From: Acanthacorydalis orientalis
Taxonomy: Eukaryota > Arthropoda > Insecta > Megaloptera > Corydalidae
Assembly: GCA_034766995.1 (NCBI GenBank)
Contig: CM068317.1
Coordinates: 17,727,654 to 17,791,653 of the forward strand
Length of the DNA stretch: 64,000 nt
Direction of reading: 5' to 3'
How positions within the stretch are numbered: position 1 is the first letter of the stretch; the number at the start of each line of letters is the position of its first letter. Positions 1-29,198 of the stretch are shown one piece after another. The notes below the pieces were generated by a model that was given only the letters and a program-made list of their open reading frames with translations, did not search any database and was not told where the DNA came from. The position numbers and the translations under genes were made by a program.

Positions 1-562
1 AATTTGAAAAAGATTTACGTGGACAACGTTTAGTACTTAAGCTTGTTAAGTGCATGGGCCACAGTTGAAAGTAAAATGAAATTCCATTCGAATATTGAAA
101 AGACAAGTTCATATGTGCCAGTTTGAGAATAATGCGATTGCCTACTTTTATAAATTGAAAAGAAATAGGCACAGGCAGTCCACTCTGGATAGGTTTTTCA
201 GCAAAGCTTCAACTTCCTCCCAATCTACTGCCACTGCCACAAAAAAGGCTAGAATCAATTCTCCTTCTAGTAGTGAATTACCAGATATCTTCCAGGGGGT
301 GATTTTTTCTCTAACGACCAGCATTGGCAAATTTCTGGCGTCACCATTCTGGTCACCATCAAATAAAAACAGATCATTAGCAACAAAAGGTAAAGCAAAA
401 TAATTTATTTCTATTTCTTATACGTACATTTAAAATTAAATTTCATCTAATGTACGATTAGGATTTTGGTGATTTTGCACCAATTAGGAGGTTTACATAT
501 TATAAGTGCCTTATACAACGACCGTAGTCCTTCACCAATTACGGTTGTTCGGTGAGGGTTTA

Positions 563-565
<3 letters not shown>
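1..565 (+). mobile_element. 3' end of a Tigger/pogo-type DNA transposon
   Basis: The segment holds the C-terminal part of a pogo/Tigger-type transposase reading frame followed by a 3' untranslated region and a terminal inverted repeat. The end reads, on the opposite strand, CAGTAAACCCTCACCGAAC and is followed by TA, the target duplication of pogo elements. The 5' part lies left of the window. Assignment rests on the CAGTA...CCCTC terminus, the TA target and the C-terminal motif of the reading frame (see the CDS entry). Only one terminus is visible. Confidence 0.65.
95..403 (+). pseudogene. Tigger/pogo transposase C-terminal fragment with PIP-box-like motif
   Basis: A 102-residue open frame with a basic, Ser/Thr-rich composition. 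Residues 28-35 read QSTLDRFF, a match to the PCNA-interacting consensus Q-x-x-[ILM]-x-x-[FY]-[FY]. C-terminal PCNA-binding motifs are known in pogo/Tigger transposases. The catalytic DDE domain is not in the window, and the ATG at 95 is probably internal to a longer frame, so this is a fragment. The tail from residue 60 on looks less typical and may reflect decay. Confidence 0.5.

Positions 566-641
<76 letters not shown>
566..641. repeat. (TA)n-(GA)n compound microsatellite
   Basis: About 38 bp of TA repeat passes directly into about 36 bp of GA repeat. It abuts the end of the Tigger element, whose TA target duplication is the first unit of the array. Confidence 0.95.
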
Positions 642-643
<2 letters not shown>

Positions 644-1446
644 CTAGCTAAGCGCGGTATAGTTTTATGATAATATTACGTTTGTTGATATTGTTTTCTT
701 ATGTTATTCAAACAATCATAGCATAGGTATATTTCTACCTAATGTACTTCTTTAAAAACAACACTGGTTTAAAGCAAGAAATAAGTGTTCTTACAGAATA
801 ACATAAGAACTTGCATTGCGTGACAGCCTCGTGACAAAATTATTTTTTTGTGATGAAAAGACTACTTACTGTCATATTTTTTTGGTATTTTATCTATTGA
901 TATTACCTTTTTTAGCTTTCGGTAACCAATACATAATAAATATTTCTCAAATTTAACTCGCCTTAAACTGAAGGTGACTAGGATTTCTTAATTTAAAATG
1001 TTTTTAAAAAATGCATATATATATATATATATATATATACTCTTATATATATTAAATAACCACATAAGTTATCAATTATTTTCAAGGAGGTATTTTTACG
1101 TCAGTTCCACTTTTACAGTGACAGTATAAGATGTGTTTCGTTATTGTTTTTTGCAGTGCGAATTATGAAGTTATTCTTTTGTCAACAATAATATAATTTA
1201 TTGCCCCACAAAAAAAATAGCAGACTTTGACCAATCCAAAGAACATATGCAGCATTGTACGCTGTTTAATTTTTGTTCCGAATTTAATTTTTAAAGACTA
1301 TGGGGCTCCGCACCCTGCTCGCTTTGCACACATCCCCTTAGAGAGGATACACCCTTCGGTCGCGTACACTCGCTCTCCCCTAACAAATAACGGGAATTAA
1401 CAAATTATATGCATAAATAACATGCGTAAAATATAAATCGTAAAAT
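642..1446. other. AT-rich sequence with no gene seen
   Basis: No coding frame is supported. A short (AT)n array lies at about 1013-1039. A GC-richer patch around 1300-1380 (near GGGGCTCCGCACCCTGC) stands out from its surroundings but was not recognised. Confidence 0.6.
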
Positions 1447-1680
1447 TTTTATTAGAAAAGTTTATAAAAATTAATAAAATACAATATTAAAATGAGTAGC
1501 ATTTTTTTACTTTAAAGCTTCAGTGAGAACAATATTTTGAATAATTTTTTATTAGTTTAAGAGAGTTACATATATGTGGCTGATGCCAATCCATCAGAAC
1601 AGAGACCACGTGATCTCCATCAAACAATCAGAATACGAATAAAATTATCAAAAAGTGTACACGGGAGTGATTTTTAATTA
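1447..1680. repeat. Dispersed repeat R1, copy 1
   Basis: This stretch is repeated in the same orientation at about 38128-38400, with shared blocks such as AAAGTTTATAAAAATTAA, AAAGCTTCA and GATTTTTAATTATA. It lies just upstream of the mariner remnant that begins near 1690. No coding capacity was seen. It may be a non-autonomous element or the untranslated part of a larger one. Confidence 0.6.
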
Positions 1681-1689
1681 TAGAGAGAT

Positions 1690-3180
1690 AACAAATCAAT
1701 TGCAATATTTATGAGAATATGTTGAAGGTTAATAAGTGTCAACGTTGGTTTAGAAAATTTACTGCAGATGATTTTGACTTGTCTGATAATTGATAATTAC
1801 TCCTTAATATTGTTACTGATATCCAACACAAAATTGAGCATACAGGAATTATCATGTACTTACATGAAATTGGCGAGGTCAATAAATAAATAATGTGGGT
1901 TCTACATCAGTTATCGCATGCCAATAAAAATCAGCGACTAACAGTTTGCGCTTTATTGTTGACAATATTATATAATGATTCCTTTTTGATCAGAACTGTC
2001 ACTATAGATAAAAAATATATTCTTTATTTGAATGTTAAATGCGCTAGACCAGTGTTTCTCAACCTTTTTCTTATCAAGAACCGATAAAATTACGAATAAT
2101 TTTACATGGACCGGTAAATATATGCGACTATGAACTATATTTATTTACTTTTTAATAATAACATTTTACATAAAAAGTACATGAATATATAAGTATGCCT
2201 ATTTTTTCAAAACACATTATTTTTATTTATATCGAAACACCATATATAAAACCACAAAATTGCCTTCACAAAAAAATATACTATTAAAAAACCCATAAAA
2301 TTACAAATTTGAAATATACTTTACAATTTAATGTGATTTTTATTCTCGCTTATGTTCAATACTTAATTCAATTTTGGCTTGTAAATTCGGCAAAGGCAGA
2401 CGAAGAGATGAGAATCTATAGATAGGTGATTTCTTAATTTGTTTTTTATAATTTTTTTTAAAAAAATATATAACTTAAATTTTTTACAATGTTTCTAATT
2501 GTTTTTTACAACATCGTACGGCACATGGTAATATCAAATTTCAAAATTAAATTTTAAATATTTTCTTTGTAGCAGATTATTTTTATATTTCTTATTATCT
2601 ATTTTATTCGTTACAAATCAAAACAATTCTGATTCTTACTCAGTACATACAGTAGTTCCAAATTACTATTTATTTGTCACGTATTGTAATATCTACGCTA
2701 GCGTCAATATGTCATATTTTCTGCGGACCGATGAAAATTTTTCAAAAACCGGCACCGGTCTACGGACCGGTGGTTGAAAAACATTGCTTTAGAGAGTAGC
2801 TGTCTGTGACGCAAAAACCGAAACCAACTCTTAAGCCAAACATGATTTTGTGAAAGATTCTATTATATATTTAGTGAGATTACACTAAGATAATTCATTA
2901 AGAATTGTTAAAATCGAAAGAAACAATCAGATACTTCGATTGGAAAGTTTTACCACATCCCACCATATTCTCCAGATATTATTCCATATGACTATTGTTT
3001 ATTCCAGTCGTTAGACCACTTTTTGGTAAGTAAACATTTTAAATCTGTATTTGGTGTTTAAGATCGCCTAAAGTCTTATTTTACGTGACGACTACCAGAT
3101 TTCTTTAAGGGGATTGAATATTTACTGAAAAGATGGCAAACTCTTCTTGATAATTATAGCAATTATATAATTGATTAATA
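1690..3180 (+). pseudogene. Degenerate mariner transposase, split by a nested hAT element
   Basis: Broken plus-strand frames match mariner transposase in order. Near 1737 is CQRWFRKFTADDFDLSDN, the helix-turn-helix region. From 1893 comes a segment ending in TVTIDKKYILY, equivalent to the IVTCDEKWILY motif around the first catalytic Asp. After 2900 there is a C-terminal block with HPPYSPD- and YDYCLFQSLDHFL-like residues, ending near 3177. The frame is interrupted by many stops and by the 737-bp element at 2050-2786. The pattern resembles the cecropia-type mariners. It is clearly dead. Confidence 0.75.
2050..2786. mobile_element. Non-autonomous hAT-type element nested in a mariner
   Basis: The ends are inverted repeats: CAGTGTTTCTCAACC on the left and, read in reverse, CAATGTTTTTCAACC on the right. 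Just inside the right end is the sequence ACCGGTCTACGGACCGG, of the kind common in hAT elements. The flanking octamers cgctagac (2042-2049) and ctttagag (2787-2794) match at five of eight positions and fit a decayed 8-bp hAT target duplication. There is no transposase, so it is MITE-like at 737 bp. Confidence 0.75.
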
Positions 3181-3255
3181 AATAACATCTTCTTTAAAAT
3201 TTTGATTTGTCTTTGTATATAAAAAGAATTGATAACTTATGGGCACTCCTAATAT

Positions 3256-3256
3256 G

Positions 3257-3325
<69 letters not shown>
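3256..3325. repeat. (TA)n microsatellite
   Basis: About 70 bp of TA repeat directly abuts the left end of the mariner derivative at 3326. A further TA run follows the right end (4259-4282), so the element appears to have inserted inside a TA array. Confidence 0.95.
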
Positions 3326-3326
<1 letters not shown>

Positions 3327-4258
3327 GAGGTCAGACAATTAAGTAATGCGACAAAATTCAAAAATCGAGTATATTTAAAAATTAAGGTACATCGCTGCGA
3401 TCTCCTTCAAAGTAGTCCCCTCCCGCATCTATACACTTATTCCAGCGAGTTTTCCAGTTTTCGTAACAATTCTGGAACACTTCTTGTGGGACCTCTCCGA
3501 GTACCCTCGTCACAGATTCTTAGATATCTTCAACGGAGTCAAAATATCGACCTTTGACGAATTTTTTCATATGGGGGAATAGGAAAAAGTCGCAGGGTGA
3601 CATGTCCGGTGAATAGGGCGGTTGTGGTAACGTTGCGATGCCTTTAGACGCCAAAAACTGAGAGACACTGAACGCACTGTGACAGGGAGCATTGTCGTGA
3701 TGCAGAACCCAAGTCTTCGCGATCTCTGGACGCACTCTGAGCACCCTTTTTCGTAATTTTTCGAGCACATTGCGGTAGAATACTTGATTTACGGTTTGTC
3801 CAGGTGGTACGAACTCTTTGTGAACCACCCCTTTGCTGTCGAAGAAGCAAATCAACATGATTTTCACTTTGGACTTGCTCATTCTCGCCTTCTTTGGCCT
3901 TGGTGCTCCAAGGGACAGCCACTGTTGGCTTTGTCGTTTAGTTTCCGAGTCATATTGAAAGAACCAACTTTCATCACCAGTAATAACTCGATCGAGAAGA
4001 GTAGGATCACTTTCAACCTGCTCGAGACAATCTTAAGCGATGTTCATTCGGTCTTATTCCAGCCATTTTCGTGACATGCACTACTCGCGCGTTGTTACAA
4101 AACACTAAACAGCTGGCGAAGAAATGATCGTACGAGGGTGGTCAAGGTCTCAATCGAGAGAGTAGGGATCTGCCATTACGGTGGCGGAGTTACAGGTTTG
4201 CAGTGTGACCACAGGCCGAGAAAAAAAATCGGTCGCATTACTTAATTGTCTGACCTCG
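3326..4258 (-). mobile_element. Mariner deletion derivative (catalytic half only), copy 1
   Basis: The 933-bp element is flanked by TA and bounded by matching inverted repeats that begin CGAGGTCAGACAATTAAGT. It carries the catalytic half of a mariner transposase but not the N-terminal DNA-binding half. A second copy with the same structure begins at 63129 in the opposite orientation. The left untranslated region, the terminal repeats and the remaining coding part are nearly identical between the copies, so both likely descend from one deletion derivative that was moved in trans. Confidence 0.9.
3382..4035 (-). pseudogene. Mariner transposase catalytic domain, one premature stop
   Basis: The frame holds the first Asp (VITGDESWFFQ), the second Asp (HHDNAPCHS) and the third Asp (SPCDFFLF). 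There are 34 residues between the second and third, the mariner D34D signature. A TAA replaces the Gln codon that copy 2 has after SVEDI (near 3518), truncating the last 45 or so residues. In addition, a TAA stands in frame immediately upstream of the catalytic part, where copy 2 has a Gln codon. No helix-turn-helix region exists. It is inactive as read. Confidence 0.85.
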
Positions 4259-4714
4259 TATATATATATATATATATATATAAATGAATACATTTGCTAA
4301 TCACTTTTTATTAATACTTAATTTTTATTATTGCAAACCGAAAAACTTTCATGATAACTGGATATCAATAAATCATTCATACTTCTTTTATCTTAGTTAT
4401 ATTAATCTATACGCTAGTAGGCATTTATATAACTTTTATATAACTTTTTTATTTAATTCGTATATTGATCCTTAATCTAATATTTTGACTATTTATCATA
4501 ATAAAAACAAAGAAGAACCGATTATATTGTTTCATTTTTTGTAAATTACAAATTTGTCATGTAAGCTGACATAAATTTTCTTAGAACCAACATTAAATTT
4601 TTACAACTTTAATATATAAGTAAAAAATAGGATTTATTTTTTTCAATATGGCCTCCAAAATCAGAATAAAAGTTCTTTATACTAATTTTAAATCGTAAAT
4701 ATATTGTTTCATAC

Positions 4715-18762
<14,048 letters not shown>

Positions 18763-19396
18763 TTTTATTCAACAAAATGAAAGATAAACTATTAAAATTA
18801 ATTTATGTAATATTAAAATATATTCACTCCTAATTTATTTATTACTTAAAACAATTATTAATCTTTTTAATGATAGTGTAAATTTATTTTATTTATAATC
18901 TAAGTAAAATACAAGCACTCGATCAATTAATTCAAAACTGAATTTTTCAGCAAGTTAACAATATATTTCCTTGAGACTCAATAAAGTAAGACACAAAACT
19001 AAATCATTAGTCATATGCACAAACACTTATTTTCTTATGACCTGTTAAAAAAGGAAAACAAATTAATATTTAATGAATAGTTAACATGATTATCCCATCA
19101 TTGATTCAAACTATTTGTAAACAACATCATTTAATATTTATAATGATACTTAATCGTAACAGAAATATCTACATAATGAAAATGACATATAACTTTTTTC
19201 CGAAGATATATTTTTGGAAAAAAAGTTATATTTAAGTTTACGAGAACTTTAGGACAAGGTCTTGACAATTATAGAATTGTAACTGACTTTGAACTAAATA
19301 AATTGATTGATATATTTTTATTATAAATGTATTATCTTGATGAATGAAAAACATTATAACAACTTACATACATATATTATACATACATACATATTT

Positions 19397-19465
<69 letters not shown>

Positions 19466-20281
19466 CATATATATATAATTCATATAAATTTTATGATTTT
19501 TAATATTTTACTGTATTTTACTGTATCTGCATATGCATTAAAAAACTACTAATGAATTATTTAAAACCATACTTTAAAAAAATAATGTTTTTATGTCTTG
19601 GTAATTCACAATTTTCAATATTAGTATCAAATCTTTATTTTAAATATTTCTTTAAATTTTATTTGCATTGCACTTATTATGTACTAATTAATTTTCCATG
19701 TCCAAATTTTATATTTATTTCAAAATTATTATAATTTTTTATTGATGGGAACAAAAATGCCATATTAATTAATAGAAGGATATAATAATGTTGACATTGT
19801 TAAACAATATATGCAGAACTTCTCTTTTCTCATATAAAAATGTTTCATCAGTTATTTAATATTTATATTGTTATTAAAAGTCATGTTTATGAAAAATTAT
19901 GTCTTGTATTTAATATTATTTAATTCTTTAATTATTTCATTAAAGATCATTTTTTTAATATTTTTTTAGTTTTGATAGGGAATGAATATATATATATATA
20001 TATATATATAGAGAGGGGGGGCGAGAAATCCATAAAACAACAGCTAGCACAAAAAAAAGTGAAAGGAAAATATACATACATCAATTCTAGAAATGAATAT
20101 AATATATTTAATAACCTTTAGGAACACCTTATATTAAGAAATTTAATTTAGTTAAATTAAAATAATTCATTTGCATTATAACGAATATTTAATTAAATTA
20201 TTGTATGAACTTTTATTCATGAATTGAGTATTACTATATAAAAAATTACAAAGGTTGATTTGAAAATAAAAATCAATTACT
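18763..20281. other. Intergenic region between Amt copies A and B
   Basis: About 1.5 kb with (TA)n arrays at about 19400-19480 and 19986-20010. It must hold the promoter of copy A and the 3' flank of copy B. Short frames here show no supported homology. Confidence 0.75.
20212..20217 (-). terminator. Candidate polyadenylation signal of Amt copy B
   Basis: AATAAA on the minus strand, about 65 bp past the copy B stop codon. Such hexamers are frequent in DNA this AT-rich, so position is the only real support. Confidence 0.4.
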
Positions 20282-20686
20282 TTAGTCCAGCCATGCTATT
20301 TGTGGTTTTTTATTATTTTTCTGCATATGAGATAAGATTTCAACGGCGTTTCTAAAACGTCTTGCTTTTCTAGCGCTACTATTAGTACTATTAATTTCTT
20401 GTCCAGCATTTGTATCTTTCTTATCTTTATTTTTTTTCTGAGGACCTTGGCCATTTTTCATTTCTTCTACTGCAGTTATTACGTTTTTATTGTTTTTGTT
20501 TTTTTCATCTAATTTCTGTTTTAATAATGATATCTGAGATAGTTTATAATTTGAACTGTTTGTAATATTATAAAATTCATCAATGTGTGCTTCATGACCA
20601 GGATTATATCCAATGTATGAAATATTATGAAGATCATGATGTTCTAATACAGGTTTGAGAGCTGACATAGCTCTTGATACACCCAC
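20282..20686 (-). CDS. Amt: Amt copy B, exon 10
   Basis: Encodes [17 protein letters not shown] and then a basic Lys/Asn-rich cytoplasmic tail ending KPQIAWLD and TAA. The acceptor is CTGTAG|GTGGGT. An ATG-initiated reading of this exon alone would be wrong, since the first codon is an internal GTG. Confidence 0.9.
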   Translation of the reverse strand: MGVSRAMSALKPVLEHHDLHNISYIGYNPGHEAHIDEFYNITNSSNYKLSQISLLKQKLDEKNKNNKNVITAVEEMKNGQGPQKKNKDKKDTNAGQEINSTNSSARKARRFRNAVEILSHMQKNNKKPQIAWLD

Positions 20687-21020
20687 CTACAGAAAATTAT
20701 TTATATTTTTATCATGCATTATTTAATACAAAAAAATACATTTCTTGTTCACACAAAAAGAAGAATATTTCTATAATTTTTAAATGTTATCACTTACTTG
20801 ACCATGACGAATACGATGCTCTGCTAAATCGGCACCTAGTAATTCTTCATGGGGATCCATGCGAATTGGAATAACTTTGTTTACACACCATAGTAATATA
20901 AATGTTGTTAACATACTCCATGCCATTAAACATACACACATTAATGTCTGAACACCTAATAAATACCAACCACCACCTTAAAAATACAATATTAACATTT
21001 AATGATAAAAAAGAAAATTT

Positions 21021-21069
<49 letters not shown>

Positions 21070-21074
21070 GTATA

Positions 21075-21115
<41 letters not shown>

Positions 21116-21294
21116 ACAAACACATACACATAATGTATAATCATTTTGAAACTCATGTCGTTTAAATGAATTACCTGCAAAAACACCTTTCCTATGATTA
21201 GTGGTATCTAATGGTTTTGGATCAATAGCAAATAAGCCAATAGCAATCACACCTGAATAAAACATTAAAAATATTCATATTTTAAATTTATATA

Positions 21295-21366
<72 letters not shown>

Positions 21367-21845
21367 TATTTACCCCAAAATCCACATATTCCATGTACAG
21401 ATGTCGCCCCAACTGGATCATCTATACCAAGCTAAAATAAATAATAAAATATAAGTTATTGTGTTTGCTTTCCTAGAAAATTCAAATGGTAATATAATGA
21501 CTTAAATACCTTATCAATAAGAGGAGTTGTAATACAAGTGATTGCACCTCCTATTATACCAATAATAATAGACTGCCATGCATTATATAAAAAACATCCT
21601 CCTGTAACGCTTACTAATGATCCTAATACAGAATTTATTATTATTAAAACATCTACAGATCCAGAATTGGACGTGTATAATGCATATAATAAACCCCATA
21701 AGCCTCCACCAAATGAAGCTAATACTGTCATAACAGCCGCTCTTGCTGCATAATGCCATCGGTATCCAGATAACTGAAATCAGCATTAAAAAATGAAAAT
21801 TAAATAATAATAAACATTAAATTACAAATACACAAAAATATAAAC

Positions 21846-21886
<41 letters not shown>

Positions 21887-22184
21887 GTATATAAGTGGTA
21901 CACTCAAGATTTAATCTTGGCGGAGGCTGAGATGAACGGATAAAAAATTTGTTAAAGTGAATTCAATAAAATTTATTAGGTGATTACAAAAATTTATCTA
22001 AAGAATAAAATCCAGTTTTCTTTTCTTTAAACAAAGCTCTTGAATTATTTCAGTTATGGTTACATTAATCTCTCTTTGTATATAGGAGCATTTTCACACG
22101 ATGATTTTGTTTTGTTCTCTAGCGTTTTTCTCCCTTTTCCTTCAGGGGGAACTAGGGCTCCTTTCCTCCCTGGGTATGCCACTG

Positions 22185-22236
<52 letters not shown>

Positions 22237-22237
22237 G

Positions 22238-22313
<76 letters not shown>

Positions 22314-22314
22314 C

Positions 22315-22358
<44 letters not shown>

Positions 22359-22630
22359 ATGTGTATTTGTATGTAAAAAATCGATGACAATATTTCCAAA
22401 AAAAATATTTCTAATGGTAATTAGAATTATTAATAAAGCTAATGCTATGTTTTTATTAATAATTTCAGTAACATACTTTTTCCTAATAAATTGAAAAGCT
22501 AGATTTCTAAATTACTAGTTGAACATAATAATATTGTTATTTTTTTACATTTAAGAAAATTTAATGGTTATATACTAATATTCTCATAATATTTTAAAAT
22601 AATTAAAATATAACTTTTTCTCAAAAAAAT

Positions 22631-22685
<55 letters not shown>

Positions 22686-23684
22686 AACTCATAGATGTTA
22701 TGTTTTGTACATTATTTTAAGGTTGTTGCTATTTACAACAATAGAAATATATTGTTTTATGAATAAATTAACATATATTAGAAACTATATTAATACTTAT
22801 AAAATTACTTACACCATATGTACTACCTGAATTGAAAGCAAGCCAACCCCACCAAAGAACAAATAAACCCATAACAGCATTAACAGGTGATCCTAATGGT
22901 AATGAATCAGTTCCATTTAAATATCTTCCTAATCGTGGTCCTAACATTAATGCTGATACGAAAGCAGAACTTCCACCTTCAATACATAAGTAAAACATTA
23001 AATTAAGGAAAAATACTAATATTTGAGATTTAATAACTTAAATTCTAATATTTCTTAATGTTTATATATGAAAAAAATATGATATACATTTCTTTATAAT
23101 ACATAAAAGTTAAAGTTTAAAATTGAATGTATAATGCAGATTTATAAAAAAATATAAACATGAACTATGGTTAAGAATTGGTAAAAAAAACTTAATAATA
23201 TTTTATCAGAATTTATCAATATAAAACGAAAAAATCTGTGTATAAATAAATCAAATTTGACTGTATTAAGAATAAGGACCTACCGACAAGATGTACAGGA
23301 CCAGATCCTGCAATATCAACAGCTCCTAAATTTTTAAGAAATCCATGATCACCCCAAACCCAACCAGCAGGTAGAACATAAACTATTGTATTTAGACTGC
23401 TAAATAGACAATATGCTCTGAAATTACACCTAAAAAAGTCAAATATAAAATATAAATATTCACAATTTTTAAACAATAAATTACCTTTCAGCCATAGCAC
23501 CACTGACAATTGTTGTTGCAGTTGTTGCAAATGATAATTGAAACAAAAAAGCAGCTAGCATTGGACCCATTAATGGATTATCAACAGAAGGATTCATTGA
23601 AAAATCTCCAAATGTAATAAATGGATTTGAATATTTACTTTCACCAAATGATAATCCAAAACCAAAAAGCCAATATGTCAAACC

Positions 23685-23756
<72 letters not shown>

Positions 23757-24711
23757 TTATTATATTTAAAATAATAAATTAAAATTGTGTTTCTTTGTGA
23801 TTTATAATTAATTAATAAAAATATTAAATTGGATTTCAAAAAGTCCAAACAGGATTTATAAAAATGTGTGAATAGTGGTTTTCTTATTTATGCAACAATA
23901 TTGATAATTTAAATATAAATAAGGATGATTGAAAGAATTGAAAATATAATGTAAAAAAATCGTTATTCATAATACATTATTAAAATGACAATTTTTAAAA
24001 AACTATTTGTTTTTAATTATGTAACAATAACTAGCTTTAATAAATTGATAAAAAACTGAATTATAAATTTTGAGTTTAATTCATTTACAATACAGTTCTG
24101 ATACTGTAACCACATTCACCTTTATAATTATATTCTTTTTTAGTTTACAAAGCAAAAACTCTTTTTCTGGTTAAAAATGTTCAATAAGTTATTATTGATC
24201 ATTTTTATTTTTACTTATGTGTATTTCGATCATCATCATCAGAGTGCCAAAGTACGGAAAAAGGTACTGAAGGTGCAGATTTGTCTATACTTCAGTATTC
24301 TAACTTTAAAATATAAATAATACAAATTGTATTTCCAAAAAAATGACATAGTGAACTCTAATATTTATATTTAATGATGCATTATTACCTCCTAAAACAA
24401 TATCTACCACATTCTTCATCATTATATTTACTTCATTTTTAATAGAAACACATCCAGATTCTAGTAAACCAAAACCTAAAATATGTTTTGGTTGAAGATA
24501 AAAATATTAAATTGTACTAAATATTTGATATAAGAAATAATTAGTTTAAATTAATGCTACCTGTTTGCATTGTAAATATTATAAATGAAGATGTCATAAT
24601 CCAATTTGCATCTTCTATGTTTAAGTTGTAAAGTGAATATACTTTTGGAGTACTATTTGTTGTTGGCACTTGATTATAAGGATAACCGTACCCATAATAC
24701 GTTGGATCCAT
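20282..24711 (-). CDS. Amt: Ammonium transporter, copy B (complete, ten exons)
   Basis: Amt/Mep-family membrane channel for ammonia/ammonium. Exons, 5' to 3': 24561-24711, 24389-24475, 23485-23683, 23284-23429, 22813-22976, 21510-21773, 21374-21431, 21175-21252, 20798-20976 and 20282-20686. All junctions are GT-AG and the phases agree, giving 1731 nt (576 residues plus stop). The N-terminus carries a sequon at Asn19 and fits an extracellular position. The family signature spans exons 4-5 ([10 protein letters not shown] to GPRLGR), with pore histidines His192 and His350 and Asp184. Exons 9-10 give the last helix and a cytoplasmic tail of about 160 residues rich in Lys and Asn. The gene is 4.4 kb with short introns, unlike copy A, and has no frame defects. 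The length is somewhat greater than that of bacterial AmtB, mainly through the C-terminal tail. Confidence 0.93.
20798..20976 (-). CDS. Amt: Amt copy B, exon 9
   Basis: 179 bp, encoding [15 protein letters not shown], a membrane helix ([14 protein letters not shown]) and the conserved post-helix stretch [20 protein letters not shown]. There is no visible equivalent for copy A in this window. Confidence 0.92.
21025..21118. repeat. (TA)n-(TG)n compound microsatellite
   Basis: TA repeat interrupted by a GTGTGTGTGTAT block, within intron 8 of Amt copy B. Confidence 0.95.
21175..21252 (-). CDS. Amt: Amt copy B, exon 8
   Basis: 78 bp, encoding [20 protein letters not shown] then KGVFAG. Acceptor TTCAG|GTG, donor GCAG|GTAA. 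Confidence 0.92.
21290..21362. repeat. (TA)n microsatellite
   Basis: Fills most of intron 7 of Amt copy B, within 40 bp of exon 8 and 12 bp of exon 7. Confidence 0.95.
21374..21431 (-). CDS. Amt: Amt copy B, exon 7
   Basis: 58 bp, encoding [20 protein letters not shown], with the second pore histidine (His350). Confidence 0.93.
21510..21773 (-). CDS. Amt: Amt copy B, exon 6
   Basis: 264 bp, phase 0 at both ends, starting [20 protein letters not shown] and ending ITTPLIDK. It includes SLVSVTGGC and [14 protein letters not shown]. Confidence 0.93.
22188..22350. repeat. (TA)n-(TATACA)n compound microsatellite
   Basis: About 160 bp of TA runs interrupted by ACGTATG, AAATAT and a run of ACATAT units. 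It lies in intron 5 of Amt copy B. Confidence 0.95.
22813..22976 (-). CDS. Amt: Amt copy B, exon 5
   Basis: 164 bp, encoding [18 protein letters not shown] and [15 protein letters not shown]. The donor is GGT|GTAAGT. Confidence 0.93.
23284..23429 (-). CDS. Amt: Amt copy B, exon 4
   Basis: 146 bp, encoding [17 protein letters not shown] and [12 protein letters not shown] with the first pore histidine (His192). Confidence 0.93.
23485..23683 (-). CDS. Amt: Amt copy B, exon 3
   Basis: 199 bp, encoding [15 protein letters not shown] and [20 protein letters not shown]. The intron upstream is dominated by a (TA)n array (about 23689-23752) and a foldback element. Confidence 0.93.
23689..23752. repeat. 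(TA)n microsatellite
   Basis: Begins six bases upstream of exon 3 of Amt copy B, so it sits where the polypyrimidine tract of the acceptor would normally be. Confidence 0.95.
24115..24345. repeat. Foldback element FB, copy 3
   Basis: Lies in intron 2 of Amt copy B. It shows TTCACC at the left end, TTTTTCTGGTTAAAAATGTT, TTATTATTGATCATTTTTA and the core TTTCGATCATCATCATCAGA followed by GTGCCAAAGTACGG. The right arm is poorly preserved. Confidence 0.65.
24389..24475 (-). CDS. Amt: Amt copy B, exon 2
   Basis: 87 bp, encoding [20 protein letters not shown] and then NVVDIVLGG. Confidence 0.93.
24561..24711 (-). CDS. Amt: Amt copy B, exon 1
   Basis: 151 bp with ATG at 24711-24709. The N-terminus is Tyr-rich ([14 protein letters not shown]), then a sequon (NST) and the first helix ([16 protein letters not shown]). 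An AAAACAG upstream of the ATG on this strand could be the acceptor of a 5' UTR intron. Confidence 0.9.

Positions 24712-29198
<4,487 letters not shown>

Noticed and set aside
1893..2087. A 64-residue frame as a separate gene
   Set aside because: It is the middle of the decayed mariner transposase, running into the nested hAT element.
3784..4074. A 96-residue plus-strand frame
   Set aside because: Antisense shadow of the mariner transposase; the same shadow appears on the opposite strand near 63260-63580.
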